64,000 nucleotides of DNA, from NCBI RefSeq assembly GCF_028682395.1, contig NZ_JANHLC010000005.1, forward strand, positions 186,001 through 250,000. The letters are read 5' to 3'. The translations under genes were made by a program, and so were the position numbers. A model generated the notes under the pieces. The model was not told where the DNA came from, ran no database searches, and saw nothing but the letters and a program-made list of their open reading frames with translations. This document shows positions 46,135-56,095 of this stretch, one piece after another; within the stretch, counting starts at the first letter, position 1; each line of letters starts with the position of its first letter. This stretch comes from Pseudomonas putida (GTDB taxonomy: Bacteria; Pseudomonadota; Gammaproteobacteria; Pseudomonadales; Pseudomonadaceae).

Positions 46135-46482
46135 TTATTGATCGGGCGCCGAGCGCTGTTCAGGCGCTTGGGCAACACCCAGGCGCTTGGCGGCCCAGCG
46201 CTCGTAGAGGCCAATGGCGACATCCGCGCCGGCCATGGCCGTCAGGCAACCAATGGCACCCGCCGTCCAGATCGACATGCCGAGGGCATACAGCAGCATC
46301 AGCGTCGAGACGCCGCAGGCCATGCAGGCCCCGGAGCGCAACACCAGGCGCCGTAACAGCGACCAGCCACGGGCGCCCTCCTTATCAGCGCGCCACATTT
46401 CACCGCTGACCCCGCCGACGACCGCCAGGGCGATCACCAGCCAGATGGGCATTTCCAACAATGCTTGTTGCTCGTGGGTCAT
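46135..46482 (-). CDS. Holin, tailocin lysis protein
   Basis: A 115-residue protein with hydrophobic segments at about 10-27, 47-67 and 70-90 and a charged C-terminus (RWAAKRLGVAQAPEQRSAPDQ). It is typical of the phage holin family found as the first structural gene of R-tailocins. It opens the inner membrane to let the endolysin reach peptidoglycan. GGAGG lies upstream of ATG 46482. Confidence 0.83.
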   Translation of the reverse strand: MTHEQQALLEMPIWLVIALAVVGGVSGEMWRADKEGARGWSLLRRLVLRSGACMACGVSTLMLLYALGMSIWTAGAIGCLTAMAGADVAIGLYERWAAKRLGVAQAPEQRSAPDQ

Positions 46483-46547
46483 GGCAGGCCTCCTGTCAGT
46501 CCAAAGGCCGCGGGGATGGGCCGGTAATCAATGATCAAAGTCACGTG

Positions 46548-46561
46548 TGCATATCCATGCA
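46548..46561. promoter_or_regulatory. Putative repressor operator O1
   Basis: TGCATATCCATGCA has TGCA/TGCA half sites as in the other operator-like palindromes around the repressor gene, here with a 6-bp centre. Confidence 0.5.
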
Positions 46562-46580
46562 TTAAGGGCTGGCATTCCAA
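46552..46580 (-). promoter_or_regulatory. Candidate operator-embedded promoter nearest the holin
   Basis: Minus strand TTGGAA (46575-46580), 17 bp, TGGATA (46552-46557). The -10 lies inside the palindrome TGCATATCCATGCA (46548-46561). It is weaker than the upstream promoter, so its use is uncertain. Confidence 0.4.
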
Positions 46581-46603
46581 AAAGCCCGGTCACCCAGGCT
46601 TTT
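46579..46603 (-). terminator. Intrinsic terminator in the tailocin leader
   Basis: The minus-strand stem AAAAGCCTGG/CCGGGCTTTT with a GTGA loop ends in a T-run. It lies between the main leader promoter and the holin, 97 bp before the first structural gene. Confidence 0.8.
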
Positions 46604-46848
46604 CAGTAATGCGTGGCTCTTGATCGTTCGGCGCTACTGGCGCGGTACGGATCGATTCAAATTGTTCCTCCGACCGCGACCCTGTCCGCCGGATAACTGT
46701 TTACGGTGCTTTACGCTGCACACCCGGGTCAGTTGCCAACCCTCTGAACGATCAAGGCTCGTTCATCGCTGCCTACTTGCGTACCACTAAAGAGCTTCGG
46801 GTCACCCCAGGCGTCGCCGCCTTTTCTGCGCCGGTTTCGGCCGGCTTG
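46579..46848 (-). ncRNA. Putative tailocin leader RNA / small RNA
   Basis: The region runs from the predicted start site of the 46855-46883 promoter to the leader terminator. It holds no long reading frame; the best is an 8-codon TTG frame at 46660 after a strong GGAGGA. Local hairpins such as GCCGG/CCGGC occur, and an 11-bp perfect long-range pairing joins 46619-46629 to 46746-46756 (CTTGATCGTTC/GAACGATCAAG). It could be an antitermination leader or a small RNA made on repressor cleavage. I recognise no known family. Confidence 0.5.
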
Positions 46849-46854
46849 GGGCTG

Positions 46855-46883
46855 AGATTATGCATGTATGCATATACAGTCAA
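46855..46883 (-). promoter_or_regulatory. Main candidate tailocin promoter
   Basis: Minus strand TTGACT (46878-46883), 17-bp spacer, TAATCT (46855-46860): a near-consensus sigma70 promoter pointing to the tail genes. The spacer contains operator TGCATGTATGCA, and another operator abuts the -35, so repressor binding should block polymerase. Confidence 0.8.
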
Positions 46884-46927
46884 TGCACAAATGCATTTAT
46901 TTTCCGGACAAAAAATGCACAAACGCA
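46861..46927. promoter_or_regulatory. Cluster of three putative repressor operators
   Basis: TGCATGTATGCA (46861-46872), TGCACAAATGCA (46884-46895) and TGCACAAACGCA (46916-46927) share TGCA-N4-TGCA symmetry. Their 23- and 32-bp spacing, at about 2 and 3 helical turns, would favour cooperative binding. Confidence 0.7.
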
Positions 46928-46970
46928 TTAATCCTTGTGAAATCAGGGGTTTGGTCTTTATTTCGGGCGT

Positions 46971-46999
46971 AAAAAAACCCACGCATGCGTGGGTTTTTT
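46971..46999. terminator. Terminator of the repressor gene
   Basis: AAACCCACGCATGCGTGGGTTT is a perfect palindrome flanked by A- and T-runs, 16 bp beyond the repressor stop. Confidence 0.9.
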
Positions 47000-47014
47000 C
47001 TCTAGCGGGAGTGA

Positions 47015-47740
47015 CTAGCGGGCGTACATACCCCACCAGAAGACATGACCGAGGATGCTGATTTGCTCGTCCTGCATCTCCTGGAAGCTGTAGTCCTCGT
47101 CCGGATGCTCATCGCGATTGAAGCTGCGCAGGCGTATGCCGGTCGGTAGCCGGTACAACTGCTTCACCCGCAACTGGCCGTTATGGTTGATCGCATAGAG
47201 ATCGCCATCGACGATATCGCCAATCGCGCACTTGCCGGCATTGACCCCGACCGTGGCGCCATCGCGCAGCACCGGCAGCATGCTGTTGCCGCGCACCGTC
47301 ACGCACTTGGCCTGATCGAACTGCACACCGTTGTGCCGCAGGCTCCGCTTGCCAAAACGCAGGCTGGACTTCTCGCTTTCCTCGATAACGAATCTTCCTG
47401 ATCCAGCAGCCAATTCAACCTCGCGAAGAAAGGGGATCGACACCTCGTCATCATCGACGGGGGTTTCGTCATCCCACAGGCTTATGTCCTTGAGTTCCGA
47501 ATGCACCGACGGTCCCGACGTATTGCCGATCTCGGCACGGCCACGCAACTGATCGGTACTGACGCGAAAATACTCGGCGATCTTCGAGATATGCTTATCC
47601 GAAGGGTCGACGATCTTGCCGCTGAGAATTCGCGACAGAGTGGATTGAGGAACGCCGGTACGCCGATGCAACTCCGTAGGGGAGATGCCATCGCGATCGA
47701 GCAGTTCTCGTAGGACGATAGATACAGTGCGCTTTTGCAT
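47015..47740 (-). CDS. S24/LexA-like tailocin repressor (PrtR/CI type)
   Basis: The 241-residue protein has an N-terminal helix-turn-helix (about 15-65; GVPQSTLSRILSGK) and a C-terminal S24 peptidase domain (about 105-240). Self-cleavage is expected at Ala-Gly in ELAAGSG. The nucleophile is Ser in RGNSMLPVLRDG and the general base Lys in GQLRVKQLYR. Such repressors are cleaved when RecA is activated, releasing tailocin expression. The ATG at 47740 has no evident Shine-Dalgarno sequence. A perfect operator-like palindrome 37-50 bp upstream suggests autoregulation. Confidence 0.92.
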   Translation of the reverse strand: MQKRTVSIVLRELLDRDGISPTELHRRTGVPQSTLSRILSGKIVDPSDKHISKIAEYFRVSTDQLRGRAEIGNTSGPSVHSELKDISLWDDETPVDDDEVSIPFLREVELAAGSGRFVIEESEKSSLRFGKRSLRHNGVQFDQAKCVTVRGNSMLPVLRDGATVGVNAGKCAIGDIVDGDLYAINHNGQLRVKQLYRLPTGIRLRSFNRDEHPDEDYSFQEMQDEQISILGHVFWWGMYAR

Positions 47741-47776
47741 AGGCGCAATATTGCTGGGCTTTGCCCTGGCGCGCAA

Positions 47777-47790
47777 ATGCAAATTTGCAT
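47777..47790. promoter_or_regulatory. Putative autoregulatory operator upstream of repressor
   Basis: ATGCAAATTTGCAT is a perfect 14-bp palindrome with the same TGCA-N4-TGCA layout as the operators on the other side of the repressor gene. Confidence 0.65.
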
Positions 47791-47935
47791 ATCTGCGGAT
47801 AAAAACCCACTGCGAGACAAAAGGCCATCCCTGCGAAGGCTGGAGTGGGCGTGGTAACCTTGCGCCCATCGCAAAAAGCCTGGCTTGCAGCCTGACTTTG
47901 CCCCTCACTCTCGACGAATCCGCCTAAGCCTTCCA

Positions 47936-50515
47936 ATGAGTAAATCGACTACCGATCTGTCCGGCCACACCCCGATGATGCAGCAGTACTGGCGCCTGAA
48001 GAACCAGCACCCCGATCAGCTGATGTTCTACCGCATGGGCGACTTCTACGAGATCTTCTACGAGGACGCGAAAAAGGCCGCCAAACTGCTGGATATCACC
48101 CTGACCGCCCGTGGGCAGTCAGCCGGACAGGCGATTCCGATGTGCGGGATTCCTTACCACGCCGCCGAAGGCTACCTGGCCAAGCTGGTCAAGCTGGGCG
48201 AATCGGTGGTGATCTGTGAGCAGGTCGGCGACCCAGCAACCAGCAAAGGCCCGGTAGACCGCCAGGTCGTGCGGATCATTACTCCAGGCACGGTCAGCGA
48301 TGAAGCACTGCTCGATGAACGCCGCGATAACCTGATCGCCGCCGTCCTGGGCGATGAACGCCTGTTTGGCCTGGCGGTGCTGGATATCACCAGCGGCAAC
48401 TTCAGCGTGCTGGAAATCAAGGGCTGGGAAAACCTGCTGGCAGAGCTGGAGCGGGTCAACCCGGTCGAGTTGCTGATTCCCGATGACTGGCCCCAGGGCC
48501 TGCCCGCCGAGAAACGCCGCGGCGTACGTCGTCGCGCGCCCTGGGACTTCGAGCGCGACTCGGCGCACAAAAGCCTCTGCCAACAATTCTCCACCCAGGA
48601 CCTTAAAGGCTTTGGCTGCGAAAACCTGACCCTGGCCATCGGCGCAGCCGGTTGCCTGCTCAGCTATGCCAAGGAAACCCAGCGCACCGCCCTGCCCCAC
48701 CTGCGCAGCCTGCGCCACGAGCGCCTCGACGATACTGTGGTGCTCGACGGCGCCAGCCGGCGCAATCTGGAGCTGGACACCAATCTGGCCGGCGGGCGCG
48801 ACAACACACTGCAATCGGTTGTCGATCGCTGCCAGACCGCCATGGGCAGCCGTTTGCTGACCCGCTGGCTGAACCGCCCGCTGCGCGACCTCAAGGTATT
48901 GCAGTCGCGCCAGGACTCCATCGCCTGCCTGCTCGAGGCCTATCGCTTCGAGAAGCTGCAACCGCAGCTGAAGGAAATCGGCGATATCGAGCGCATCCTG
49001 GCCCGTATCGGCCTGCGTAATGCCCGCCCACGGGACCTGGCCAGGCTGCGTGACGCACTGGCCGCCCTGCCGCAGTTGCAGGACGGCATGCTCGAGCTCG
49101 AAGCGCCCCACCTCAAACAGCTGGCCATCACCACCAGCACCTACCCGGAGCTGGCGATTCTGCTGGAGCGGGCGATTATCGATAACCCGCCGGCCGTGAT
49201 CCGCGACGGCGGCGTTCTGAAAACCGGCTACGACGCCGAGCTGGACGAACTGCAGGCCCTGAGCGAAAACGCCGGCCAGTTCCTGATCGACCTGGAAGCC
49301 CGGGAGAAGGCCCGCACGGGCCTGGCCAACCTGAAGGTCGGCTATAACCGCATCCACGGCTACTTTATCGAGCTGCCCAGCAAGCAAGCCGAGTCCGCAC
49401 CCGCCGATTATGTGCGCCGCCAGACCCTCAAAGGTGCCGAGCGCTTTATCACACCCGAACTCAAGGCCTTCGAAGACAAGGCCCTGTCGGCCAAAAGCCG
49501 GGCCCTGGCGCGGGAGAAGATGCTCTACGAAGCCCTGCTCGAAACCATGATCGGCGAACTGCCACCTTTGCAAGACACCGCAGCGGCCCTGGCCGAGCTG
49601 GATGTCCTGAGCAATCTGGCCGAACGCGCCCTGACGCTGGACCTGAACTGCCCGCGCTTTGTCGAAGAACCCTGCATGCGCATCAGCCAGGGCCGACATC
49701 CTGTCGTCGAGCAGGTGCTGACCACCCCTTTCGTGGCCAACGACCTGTCCCTGGACGACAACACCCGGATGCTGGTGATCACCGGTCCGAACATGGGCGG
49801 TAAATCCACCTATATGCGCCAGACCGCCCTGATCGTGTTGCTGGCCCATATCGGCAGCTTTGTCCCGGCCGCCAGTTGCGAACTGTCGCTGGTCGACCGC
49901 ATTTTCACCCGGATCGGCTCCAGCGATGACCTCGCCGGTGGCCGCTCGACCTTTATGGTGGAAATGAGCGAGACCGCCAATATCCTGCACAACGCCACCG
50001 ACCGCAGCCTGGTGCTGATGGACGAAGTGGGCCGCGGGACCAGCACCTTCGACGGCCTGTCGCTGGCCTGGGCCGCCGCGGAACGGTTGGCCCAGCTGCG
50101 CGCCTACACGCTGTTCGCCACTCACTACTTCGAGCTGACCGTCCTGCCGGAGAGTGAGCCGCTGGTGGCCAACGTGCATCTCAACGCGACCGAGCACAAC
50201 GAACGCATCGTGTTCCTGCACCACGTGCTGCCGGGGCCTGCCAGCCAGAGCTATGGCCTGGCAGTTGCGCAGTTGGCCGGGGTCCCCACGCAGGTCATTT
50301 TGCGGGCCCGGGAACACCTTGGCCGCCTGGAAACCAGCAGCCTGCCCCACGAAGTGAGCTCTCCCAAACGGGGCAAGAGCGCGGCGCCACAGCAGAGCGA
50401 TATGTTCGCCAGCCTGCCCCATCCGGTCCTGGACGAGCTGGCCAAGCTCGATCTGGACGATCTGACGCCACGCCGTGCCCTGGAAATGCTCTATACATTG
50501 AAGACACGGATCTAA
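47936..50515 (+). CDS. mutS: DNA mismatch repair protein MutS
   Basis: An 859-residue mismatch sensor. The N-terminal mismatch-binding domain has the Phe-x-Glu motif in [11 protein letters not shown] (about 33-43). Connector, lever and clamp domains follow, with a C-terminal ABC-type ATPase: Walker [10 protein letters not shown] near 617-625, STFMVEMSE, and the [12 protein letters not shown] signature near 695-706. The ATG at 47936 gives the [19 protein letters not shown] start. It is divergent from the tailocin repressor. Confidence 0.98.
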   Translation: MSKSTTDLSGHTPMMQQYWRLKNQHPDQLMFYRMGDFYEIFYEDAKKAAKLLDITLTARGQSAGQAIPMCGIPYHAAEGYLAKLVKLGESVVICEQVGDPATSKGPVDRQVVRIITPGTVSDEALLDERRDNLIAAVLGDERLFGLAVLDITSGNFSVLEIKGWENLLAELERVNPVELLIPDDWPQGLPAEKRRGVRRRAPWDFERDSAHKSLCQQFSTQDLKGFGCENLTLAIGAAGCLLSYAKETQRTALPHLRSLRHERLDDTVVLDGASRRNLELDTNLAGGRDNTLQSVVDRCQTAMGSRLLTRWLNRPLRDLKVLQSRQDSIACLLEAYRFEKLQPQLKEIGDIERILARIGLRNARPRDLARLRDALAALPQLQDGMLELEAPHLKQLAITTSTYPELAILLERAIIDNPPAVIRDGGVLKTGYDAELDELQALSENAGQFLIDLEAREKARTGLANLKVGYNRIHGYFIELPSKQAESAPADYVRRQTLKGAERFITPELKAFEDKALSAKSRALAREKMLYEALLETMIGELPPLQDTAAALAELDVLSNLAERALTLDLNCPRFVEEPCMRISQGRHPVVEQVLTTPFVANDLSLDDNTRMLVITGPNMGGKSTYMRQTALIVLLAHIGSFVPAASCELSLVDRIFTRIGSSDDLAGGRSTFMVEMSETANILHNATDRSLVLMDEVGRGTSTFDGLSLAWAAAERLAQLRAYTLFATHYFELTVLPESEPLVANVHLNATEHNERIVFLHHVLPGPASQSYGLAVAQLAGVPTQVILRAREHLGRLETSSLPHEVSSPKRGKSAAPQQSDMFASLPHPVLDELAKLDLDDLTPRRALEMLYTLKTRI

Positions 50516-50657
50516 CGCACAGCGCCGCAAGCTGATAGAATCTCGCGCGGTTTGGGATGCTGCGGGCTATTAGCCTGGTTCGCAGACTATCGCTCCCGAA
50601 CCATGCGAGCCTGTGCCGATCAGGTTTCGCTGCCGCCGCCTGAGGAGAGAATTAGAA

Positions 50658-50981
50658 ATGACCTTCGTCGTCACCGACAACTGCATCAAGTGCAAGTACA
50701 CCGACTGCGTAGAAGTCTGTCCGGTGGACTGCTTTTACGAAGGCCCGAACTTCCTGGTGATCCACCCGGATGAGTGCATCGACTGCGCACTGTGTGAGCC
50801 TGAATGCCCAGCGCAAGCCATCTTCTCCGAAGATGAAGTGCCGGATGACATGCAAGAATTTATTCAGTTGAATGTGGAGCTGGCGGAAATCTGGCCAAAC
50901 ATCACAGAGAAGAAAGATGCTCTTCCCGATGCGGAAGAGTTCGATGGCGTCAAAGGCAAGATCAAAGACCTCGTGCGCTAA
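50658..50981 (+). CDS. fdxA: Seven-iron ferredoxin FdxA
   Basis: A 107-residue [3Fe-4S][4Fe-4S] ferredoxin. Nine cysteines occur at 9, 12, 17, 21, 25, 40, 43, 46 and 50 in the pattern of Azotobacter-type FdI/FdxA, and the C-terminal tail is acidic. It is an essential-type electron carrier in pseudomonads. The GAGGAGAGA site upstream fixes ATG 50658. Confidence 0.96.
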   Translation: MTFVVTDNCIKCKYTDCVEVCPVDCFYEGPNFLVIHPDECIDCALCEPECPAQAIFSEDEVPDDMQEFIQLNVELAEIWPNITEKKDALPDAEEFDGVKGKIKDLVR

Positions 50982-50998
50982 GCGCTACGCCCTCCACG

Positions 50999-51022
50999 AA
51001 AAGGCCCCTTGCGGGCCTTTTT
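50999..51022 (+). terminator. Terminator of fdxA
   Basis: AAAAGGCCC/GGGCCTTTTT stem-loop 18 bp after the fdxA stop. Confidence 0.88.
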
Positions 51023-51053
51023 GCATAATGGCCTGTGCCACTTTTCGACAGAC

Positions 51054-51186
51054 AAAAAAAGGGGCGGTATGACCCGCCCACATTTTTCCCTATTTCCCTT
51101 TTTATCCCTTTCATCATCCTGATGAGTCACTGCCTGTGACGTCCTTCGACTACCGTCCCTGATAGCGATGCCCATCCGTTGGCACA
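51054..51186 (-). ncRNA. rsmZ: RsmZ small regulatory RNA
   Basis: About 133 nt on the minus strand between fdxA and rpoS, the conserved rsmZ locus. It carries seven GGA motifs, several in hairpin loops (TGCC-AACGGAT-GGGCA; TCATC-AGG-ATGATGA) and others in a single-stranded AGGGATAAAAAGGGAAATAG-type stretch. It ends in a GGGCGG/CCGCCC terminator with seven Ts. RsmZ soaks up RsmA/RsmE, relieving translational repression of secondary metabolism and exoproduct genes. The exact 5' end is inferred from the -10 element. Confidence 0.9.
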
Positions 51187-51192
51187 GCCCTG

Positions 51193-51220
51193 ATATTAGA
51201 GAGTTCCTAGGCAAGTGCAA
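51193..51220 (-). promoter_or_regulatory. rsmZ promoter
   Basis: Minus strand TTGCAC (51215-51220), 16 bp, TAATAT (51193-51198), placing the start near 51186. Confidence 0.75.
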
Positions 51221-51344
51221 CATGGGTCTGACGGACACCGGCCACATGAAAATAATAAATATCCTTATAAATCAACAAGTTGAAAATAGACTATTTACTC
51301 AGGTTAGCTATCCGCCAACAAAATCCTCAAAGACTTACATTGCA

Positions 51345-51362
51345 AGTAAGCAAATGCCTACA
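51345..51362 (-). promoter_or_regulatory. GacA upstream activating sequence of rsmZ
   Basis: Minus strand TGTAGGCATTTGCTTACT matches the GacA box TGTAAG-N6-CTTACA with two mismatches. It is centred about 165-170 bp before the predicted rsmZ start, the distance reported for GacA-controlled rsm RNAs. Confidence 0.85.
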
Positions 51363-51421
51363 ACACTTCACAGATAATCCTTCGCAATAGTGCTGAACTT
51401 CGACGGCAAAGTACCAGGCAT

Positions 51422-51446
51422 AAAAAAACCCCGACCAGTCGGGGTT
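51422..51446 (-). terminator. Terminator of rpoS
   Basis: Minus strand AACCCCGAC/GTCGGGGTT hairpin followed by seven Ts, 25 bp after the rpoS stop. Confidence 0.9.
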
Positions 51447-51470
51447 CTTCTGCAGCGCTTAGAAATACGA

Positions 51471-52475
51471 TTATTGGAACAATGACTCGCTGGAAAGGCC
51501 GTTTTTCTCAAGAATTTCGCGCAGACGTTTCAAGCCCTCAACCTGGATTTGCCTTACACGCTCACGAGTAAGACCGATCTCCAAACCTACATCTTCCAGG
51601 GTACTGCTCTCATGGCCCCGCAGGCCAAAACGCCGAATGACGACTTCGCGCTGCTTGTCAGTCAGCTCAGACAGCCACTGATCGATGCTCTGCGACAGAT
51701 CATCGTCCTGCAGCAGCTCGCAGGGGTCGGTTGGACGGTCGTCGGTCAGGGTATCGAGCAGCGTCTTGTCCGAGTCCGGCCCCAGCGATACGTCAACCGA
51801 GGACACTCGTTCGTTCAGCCCCAGCATGCGCTTGACCTCCCCGACCGGTTTCTCCAGCAGGTTGGCGATTTCTTCGGGGGAAGGTTCGTGATCGAGCTTC
51901 TGGGTCAGCTCACGCGCGGCACGCAGGTAGACGTTCAGTTCCTTGACCACATGAATCGGCAGTCGGATTGTCCGCGTCTGGTTCATGATGGCTCGTTCAA
52001 TGGTCTGACGAATCCACCAGGTCGCATAGGTCGAGAAACGGAAACCGCGCTCGGGATCGAATTTTTCAACCGCCCGGATCAAGCCCAGGTTGCCTTCCTC
52101 GATCAGGTCCAGCAATGACAACCCGCGATTGACATAGCGCCGGGCGATCTTGACCACCAACCGCAGGTTGCTTTCGATCATGCGCTTGCGCCCCGCAGGG
52201 CAGCCGCTCTGCGACAAGCGTGCGAAATGGACTTCCTCTTCGGGGGAGAGCAGTGGAGAAAAGCCGATTTCATTGAGGTACAACTGGGTCGCATCCAGCG
52301 CCCGCGTGTAGTCAATGTACTTGTGCTGCTTAAGCGCAGTGGAGCTTTTTGATTTGCTCCGGGGAGACGGTGGTGGAGCCTCGTCTTCAGAGGACTCATC
52401 CAGGACGATGCCGGTTTCCATCAGGAGCACCTCATCGTCGATGTCAAACCCCGGCGCTTCTTTACTGAGAGCCAT
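51471..52475 (-). CDS. rpoS: Stationary-phase sigma factor RpoS
   Basis: A 334-residue sigma38. The N-terminus [20 protein letters not shown] is typical of Pseudomonas RpoS. Region 2 contains [36 protein letters not shown] and [12 protein letters not shown]. Region 4 ends with [19 protein letters not shown]. It directs the general stress response. It follows nlpD on the same strand, whose coding region normally holds the main rpoS promoter. Confidence 0.98.
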   Translation of the reverse strand: MALSKEAPGFDIDDEVLLMETGIVLDESSEDEAPPPSPRSKSKSSTALKQHKYIDYTRALDATQLYLNEIGFSPLLSPEEEVHFARLSQSGCPAGRKRMIESNLRLVVKIARRYVNRGLSLLDLIEEGNLGLIRAVEKFDPERGFRFSTYATWWIRQTIERAIMNQTRTIRLPIHVVKELNVYLRAARELTQKLDHEPSPEEIANLLEKPVGEVKRMLGLNERVSSVDVSLGPDSDKTLLDTLTDDRPTDPCELLQDDDLSQSIDQWLSELTDKQREVVIRRFGLRGHESSTLEDVGLEIGLTRERVRQIQVEGLKRLREILEKNGLSSESLFQ

Positions 52476-52580
52476 TTTTTTAGTCCTTTGCTGAGTTCGA
52501 CCTCAAGCTCAAGCGGCGCCTTTATCCTTGGCAACGCTGAGCCTGTTCCTTCTACGTGAAAAGAACAGGCTGGTAACGGA

Positions 52581-53417
52581 TCAACGACGTGGCAGGAATT
52601 GCAGAGGGTCTACCGGCTTGCCCTGGCGGCGAATTTCAAAGTGCAGCTTCACCCGGTCTGTACCCGTGGAGCCCATCTCGGCAATTGTCTGTCCGACTTT
52701 GACCTGCTGCCCCTCCCGAACCAACAGTCTACGGTTATGGCCGTATGCACTGACGTAGGTATCGCTGTGTTTGATAATTACTAATTCGCCGTAGCCCCGC
52801 AAGCCACTCCCGGCGTATACGACCGTGCCATCAGACGCAGCTAAAACAGGCTGTCCCAAATCCCCGGCGATATCAATGCCTTTATTCAAACTACCGTTTG
52901 AAGAGAATTTCCCGATCAAAATACCGTTCGCTGGCCAGCCCCAGCCTTTGGGCGCAGGCCCTGGAGCAGGTGTGGGGGTCACTGTGGCGGGTGGCTTGGC
53001 GGTGCTTGCAACCGCCACCGGTCGACGAATGACCGTGGTTTTACTCGACGATGAAGCTGACGAAGAGCTCGTCGTCACGACGCCAGACGATGTTGCCGTT
53101 GAACGCCCATCAAAGCGAATCGCCTGGCCGACATGGATCGTATAAGGCTCGGGAATGTTGTTACGCGCGGCCAGCGCCTTCCAGTCCCAGCCATAGCGAA
53201 AAGCGATGGAAAACAGGGTATCGCCGCGCTTGACCACATGCTGCCCGGTGGTCACGGTGGGACGCTTCGGCGCGACATTGTTGTTGCGGTCGACCACCCG
53301 GACGCCACCGCTTGGGGTACTGGAACAACCAGCCAGCAAGGCACCGAGGGCAAGACCGATCACCAGTCGCTGAAAGCTTGCTGTTCTCATGTGCTGAGCA
53401 ATGACCGTGAGACTCAC
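52581..53417 (-). CDS. nlpD: NlpD-type LysM/M23 lipoprotein (murein hydrolase activator)
   Basis: The 278-residue lipoprotein has signal peptide and lipobox LLAGC, then a LysM domain (about 58-102, HVVKRGDTLFSIAFRYGW). A Ser/Thr/Pro-rich linker with SSSSASSSS and PTPAPGPAP follows. A C-terminal M23 peptidase-like domain (about 170-275) has KGIDIAGDLGQPV and LHFEIRRQG. The HxxxD and HxH metal sites of active M23 enzymes appear incomplete, as in NlpD/EnvC-type amidase activators. GTG 53417 has a GGGAG site; ATG 53390 is the alternative start. Confidence 0.9.
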   Translation of the reverse strand: MSLTVIAQHMRTASFQRLVIGLALGALLAGCSSTPSGGVRVVDRNNNVAPKRPTVTTGQHVVKRGDTLFSIAFRYGWDWKALAARNNIPEPYTIHVGQAIRFDGRSTATSSGVVTTSSSSASSSSKTTVIRRPVAVASTAKPPATVTPTPAPGPAPKGWGWPANGILIGKFSSNGSLNKGIDIAGDLGQPVLAASDGTVVYAGSGLRGYGELVIIKHSDTYVSAYGHNRRLLVREGQQVKVGQTIAEMGSTGTDRVKLHFEIRRQGKPVDPLQFLPRR

Positions 53418-53622
53418 CCGCCGCTCCCTTTGTGGTGGCTGAAAAATGGAGATGCCTCGCAAGGCCGTAATATCACACAAGTATAACTGGCCGCAGATCA
53501 ATTACGGACAGCCAAACCCGGCGCTGAAAAAACCGGGCAAAAAATAAACAGGTATTAAACACGCGTGTAACACACCAAGGCGGCTCTAAGACCCGCGCCG
53601 GCCGGCAGAATTCAACCGCCGC

Positions 53623-55036
<1,414 letters not shown>

Positions 55037-55049
<13 letters not shown>

Positions 55050-56095
55050 GGGCTGTCCGTCTGCCCCACCGGCACCAGATCGACGAGTTCGCGAACCAAA
55101 GCAGTCGCGAAGCATCCGGCCGGCAGGACGAATTCCAGTTGCAGAATGTCAGGCTCGGGATAATGCCACGTCAACCCGCCAATGGGCAGTCGCAGGATGC
55201 GTCGTTCGTGTTCCATTCCAGCCCGGACCAACCAGTCGCGTAGCGCCGCTTCACGCTCACCGGTCGCCTGTTCCAGCGCAAAGGCCGCGCCGCTGGCGGG
55301 CGACGGCCCGCTGCCCCACAACGGCCCCGTCGGATGCAGATCGAGAATGGCCAGGCGCGGATCATTGCACTCGGCCTCACCGGCCGGAAAAAAACTGCGA
55401 CTGTCTGTAAATGCAAGCAGGTCGCCGACTTGGGCACGCTGCCAACTGCCATCGGCGACTCGTGCAGCCAGGACCTGGTTGAACAGGTAACTGCGGGCTG
55501 TCGACAGCAACCGCGAACGCACAGCGCGCTGTTCTGGCAACGCCTGGCGAGCCGCGTATTCGCGAGCCTCTCCCAGGTTACCGCCCTGGTAGCCGAAGCG
55601 CTGGGCACCGAAGTAGTTGGGAATGCCTTGCCTGGCAATCATTTCCAGGCGTGCCTGCAGGCCCTCTTTGTCCGCCACCAGCTGGGTCAGGCGCAAGGTA
55701 AAGCCATTGGCGGCATGGGCACCGCGCTGCAGCTTGCGCTTGTGCCGCGTGGTTTTCAGGATTCGCAGTGTGTCGCTTTGCGCCGCGCTCAGGTCAGGGT
55801 CGGCCTTGCCCGGCAGTTGTATGCTGAACCATTGGCGCGTCAGCGCCTGGCGGTCCTTCAGACCGGCATAGCTGACCGTACGCAGCGCAACACCGGCGGC
55901 CTTGGCGATGCGCCGGGCAGCGTCCTCGGTGTTCAGGCCGCGCTTTTCCACCCAGAGCCACAGGTGCTCGCCGTCGCCGCTCAAGGGAATGTCCAGCACT
56001 TCATCGACTTGGAAATCTTCCGCCGTCGCTTTGAGTACCGCGCTGCCCAGGGCTTCACCCCAGGCACATGGGCCGAGCAGTTCAAGTTCGGTCAT
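55037..56095 (-). CDS. truD: tRNA pseudouridine(13) synthase TruD
   Basis: A 352-residue enzyme. The catalytic Asp lies in the [18 protein letters not shown] segment (about 74-91), and [15 protein letters not shown] near 155-170 is the second TruD motif. It overlaps ispF and surE, forming a tightly packed operon. Confidence 0.97.

Larger units (their letters stand above)
32145..47740 (-). other. R-type tailocin (phage-tail bacteriocin) gene cluster, including repressor
   Basis: About 20 genes in one orientation encode a contractile tail (sheath, tube, tape measure, Mu-like baseplate, fibres) plus holin, endolysin and spanins. A divergently placed control region and an S24 repressor lie at the head. 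No portal, capsid, terminase, integrase, transposase or replication gene is present, so this is a headless killing particle rather than a prophage. The cinA-mutS insertion point is the classic tailocin locus of fluorescent pseudomonads. Many genes overlap by 1-20 bp, typical of a tightly coupled phage-derived operon. Confidence 0.93.

Noticed and set aside
46777..47061. Protein-coding reading of the tailocin control region on either strand
   Set aside because: The frames contain the operators, promoter and terminator palindromes, lack ribosome binding sites and give low-complexity products.
32145..47740. Complete or defective prophage
   Set aside because: No terminase, portal, capsid, integrase, transposase or replication genes and no attachment repeats were recognised, while tail and lysis functions are complete. 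A tailocin explains it better.
48119..50530. Antisense frame of about 800 codons over mutS
   Set aside because: No recognisable domain, composition rich in Q/G/V/A typical of shadow translation, and full overlap with a certain gene.
51334..51350. Palindrome CTTACATTGCAAGTAAG near rsmZ as GacA site
   Set aside because: Half sites are in the wrong order for TGTAAG-N6-CTTACA; the overlapping TGTAGGCATTTGCTTACT fits better. The palindrome may still bind another factor.
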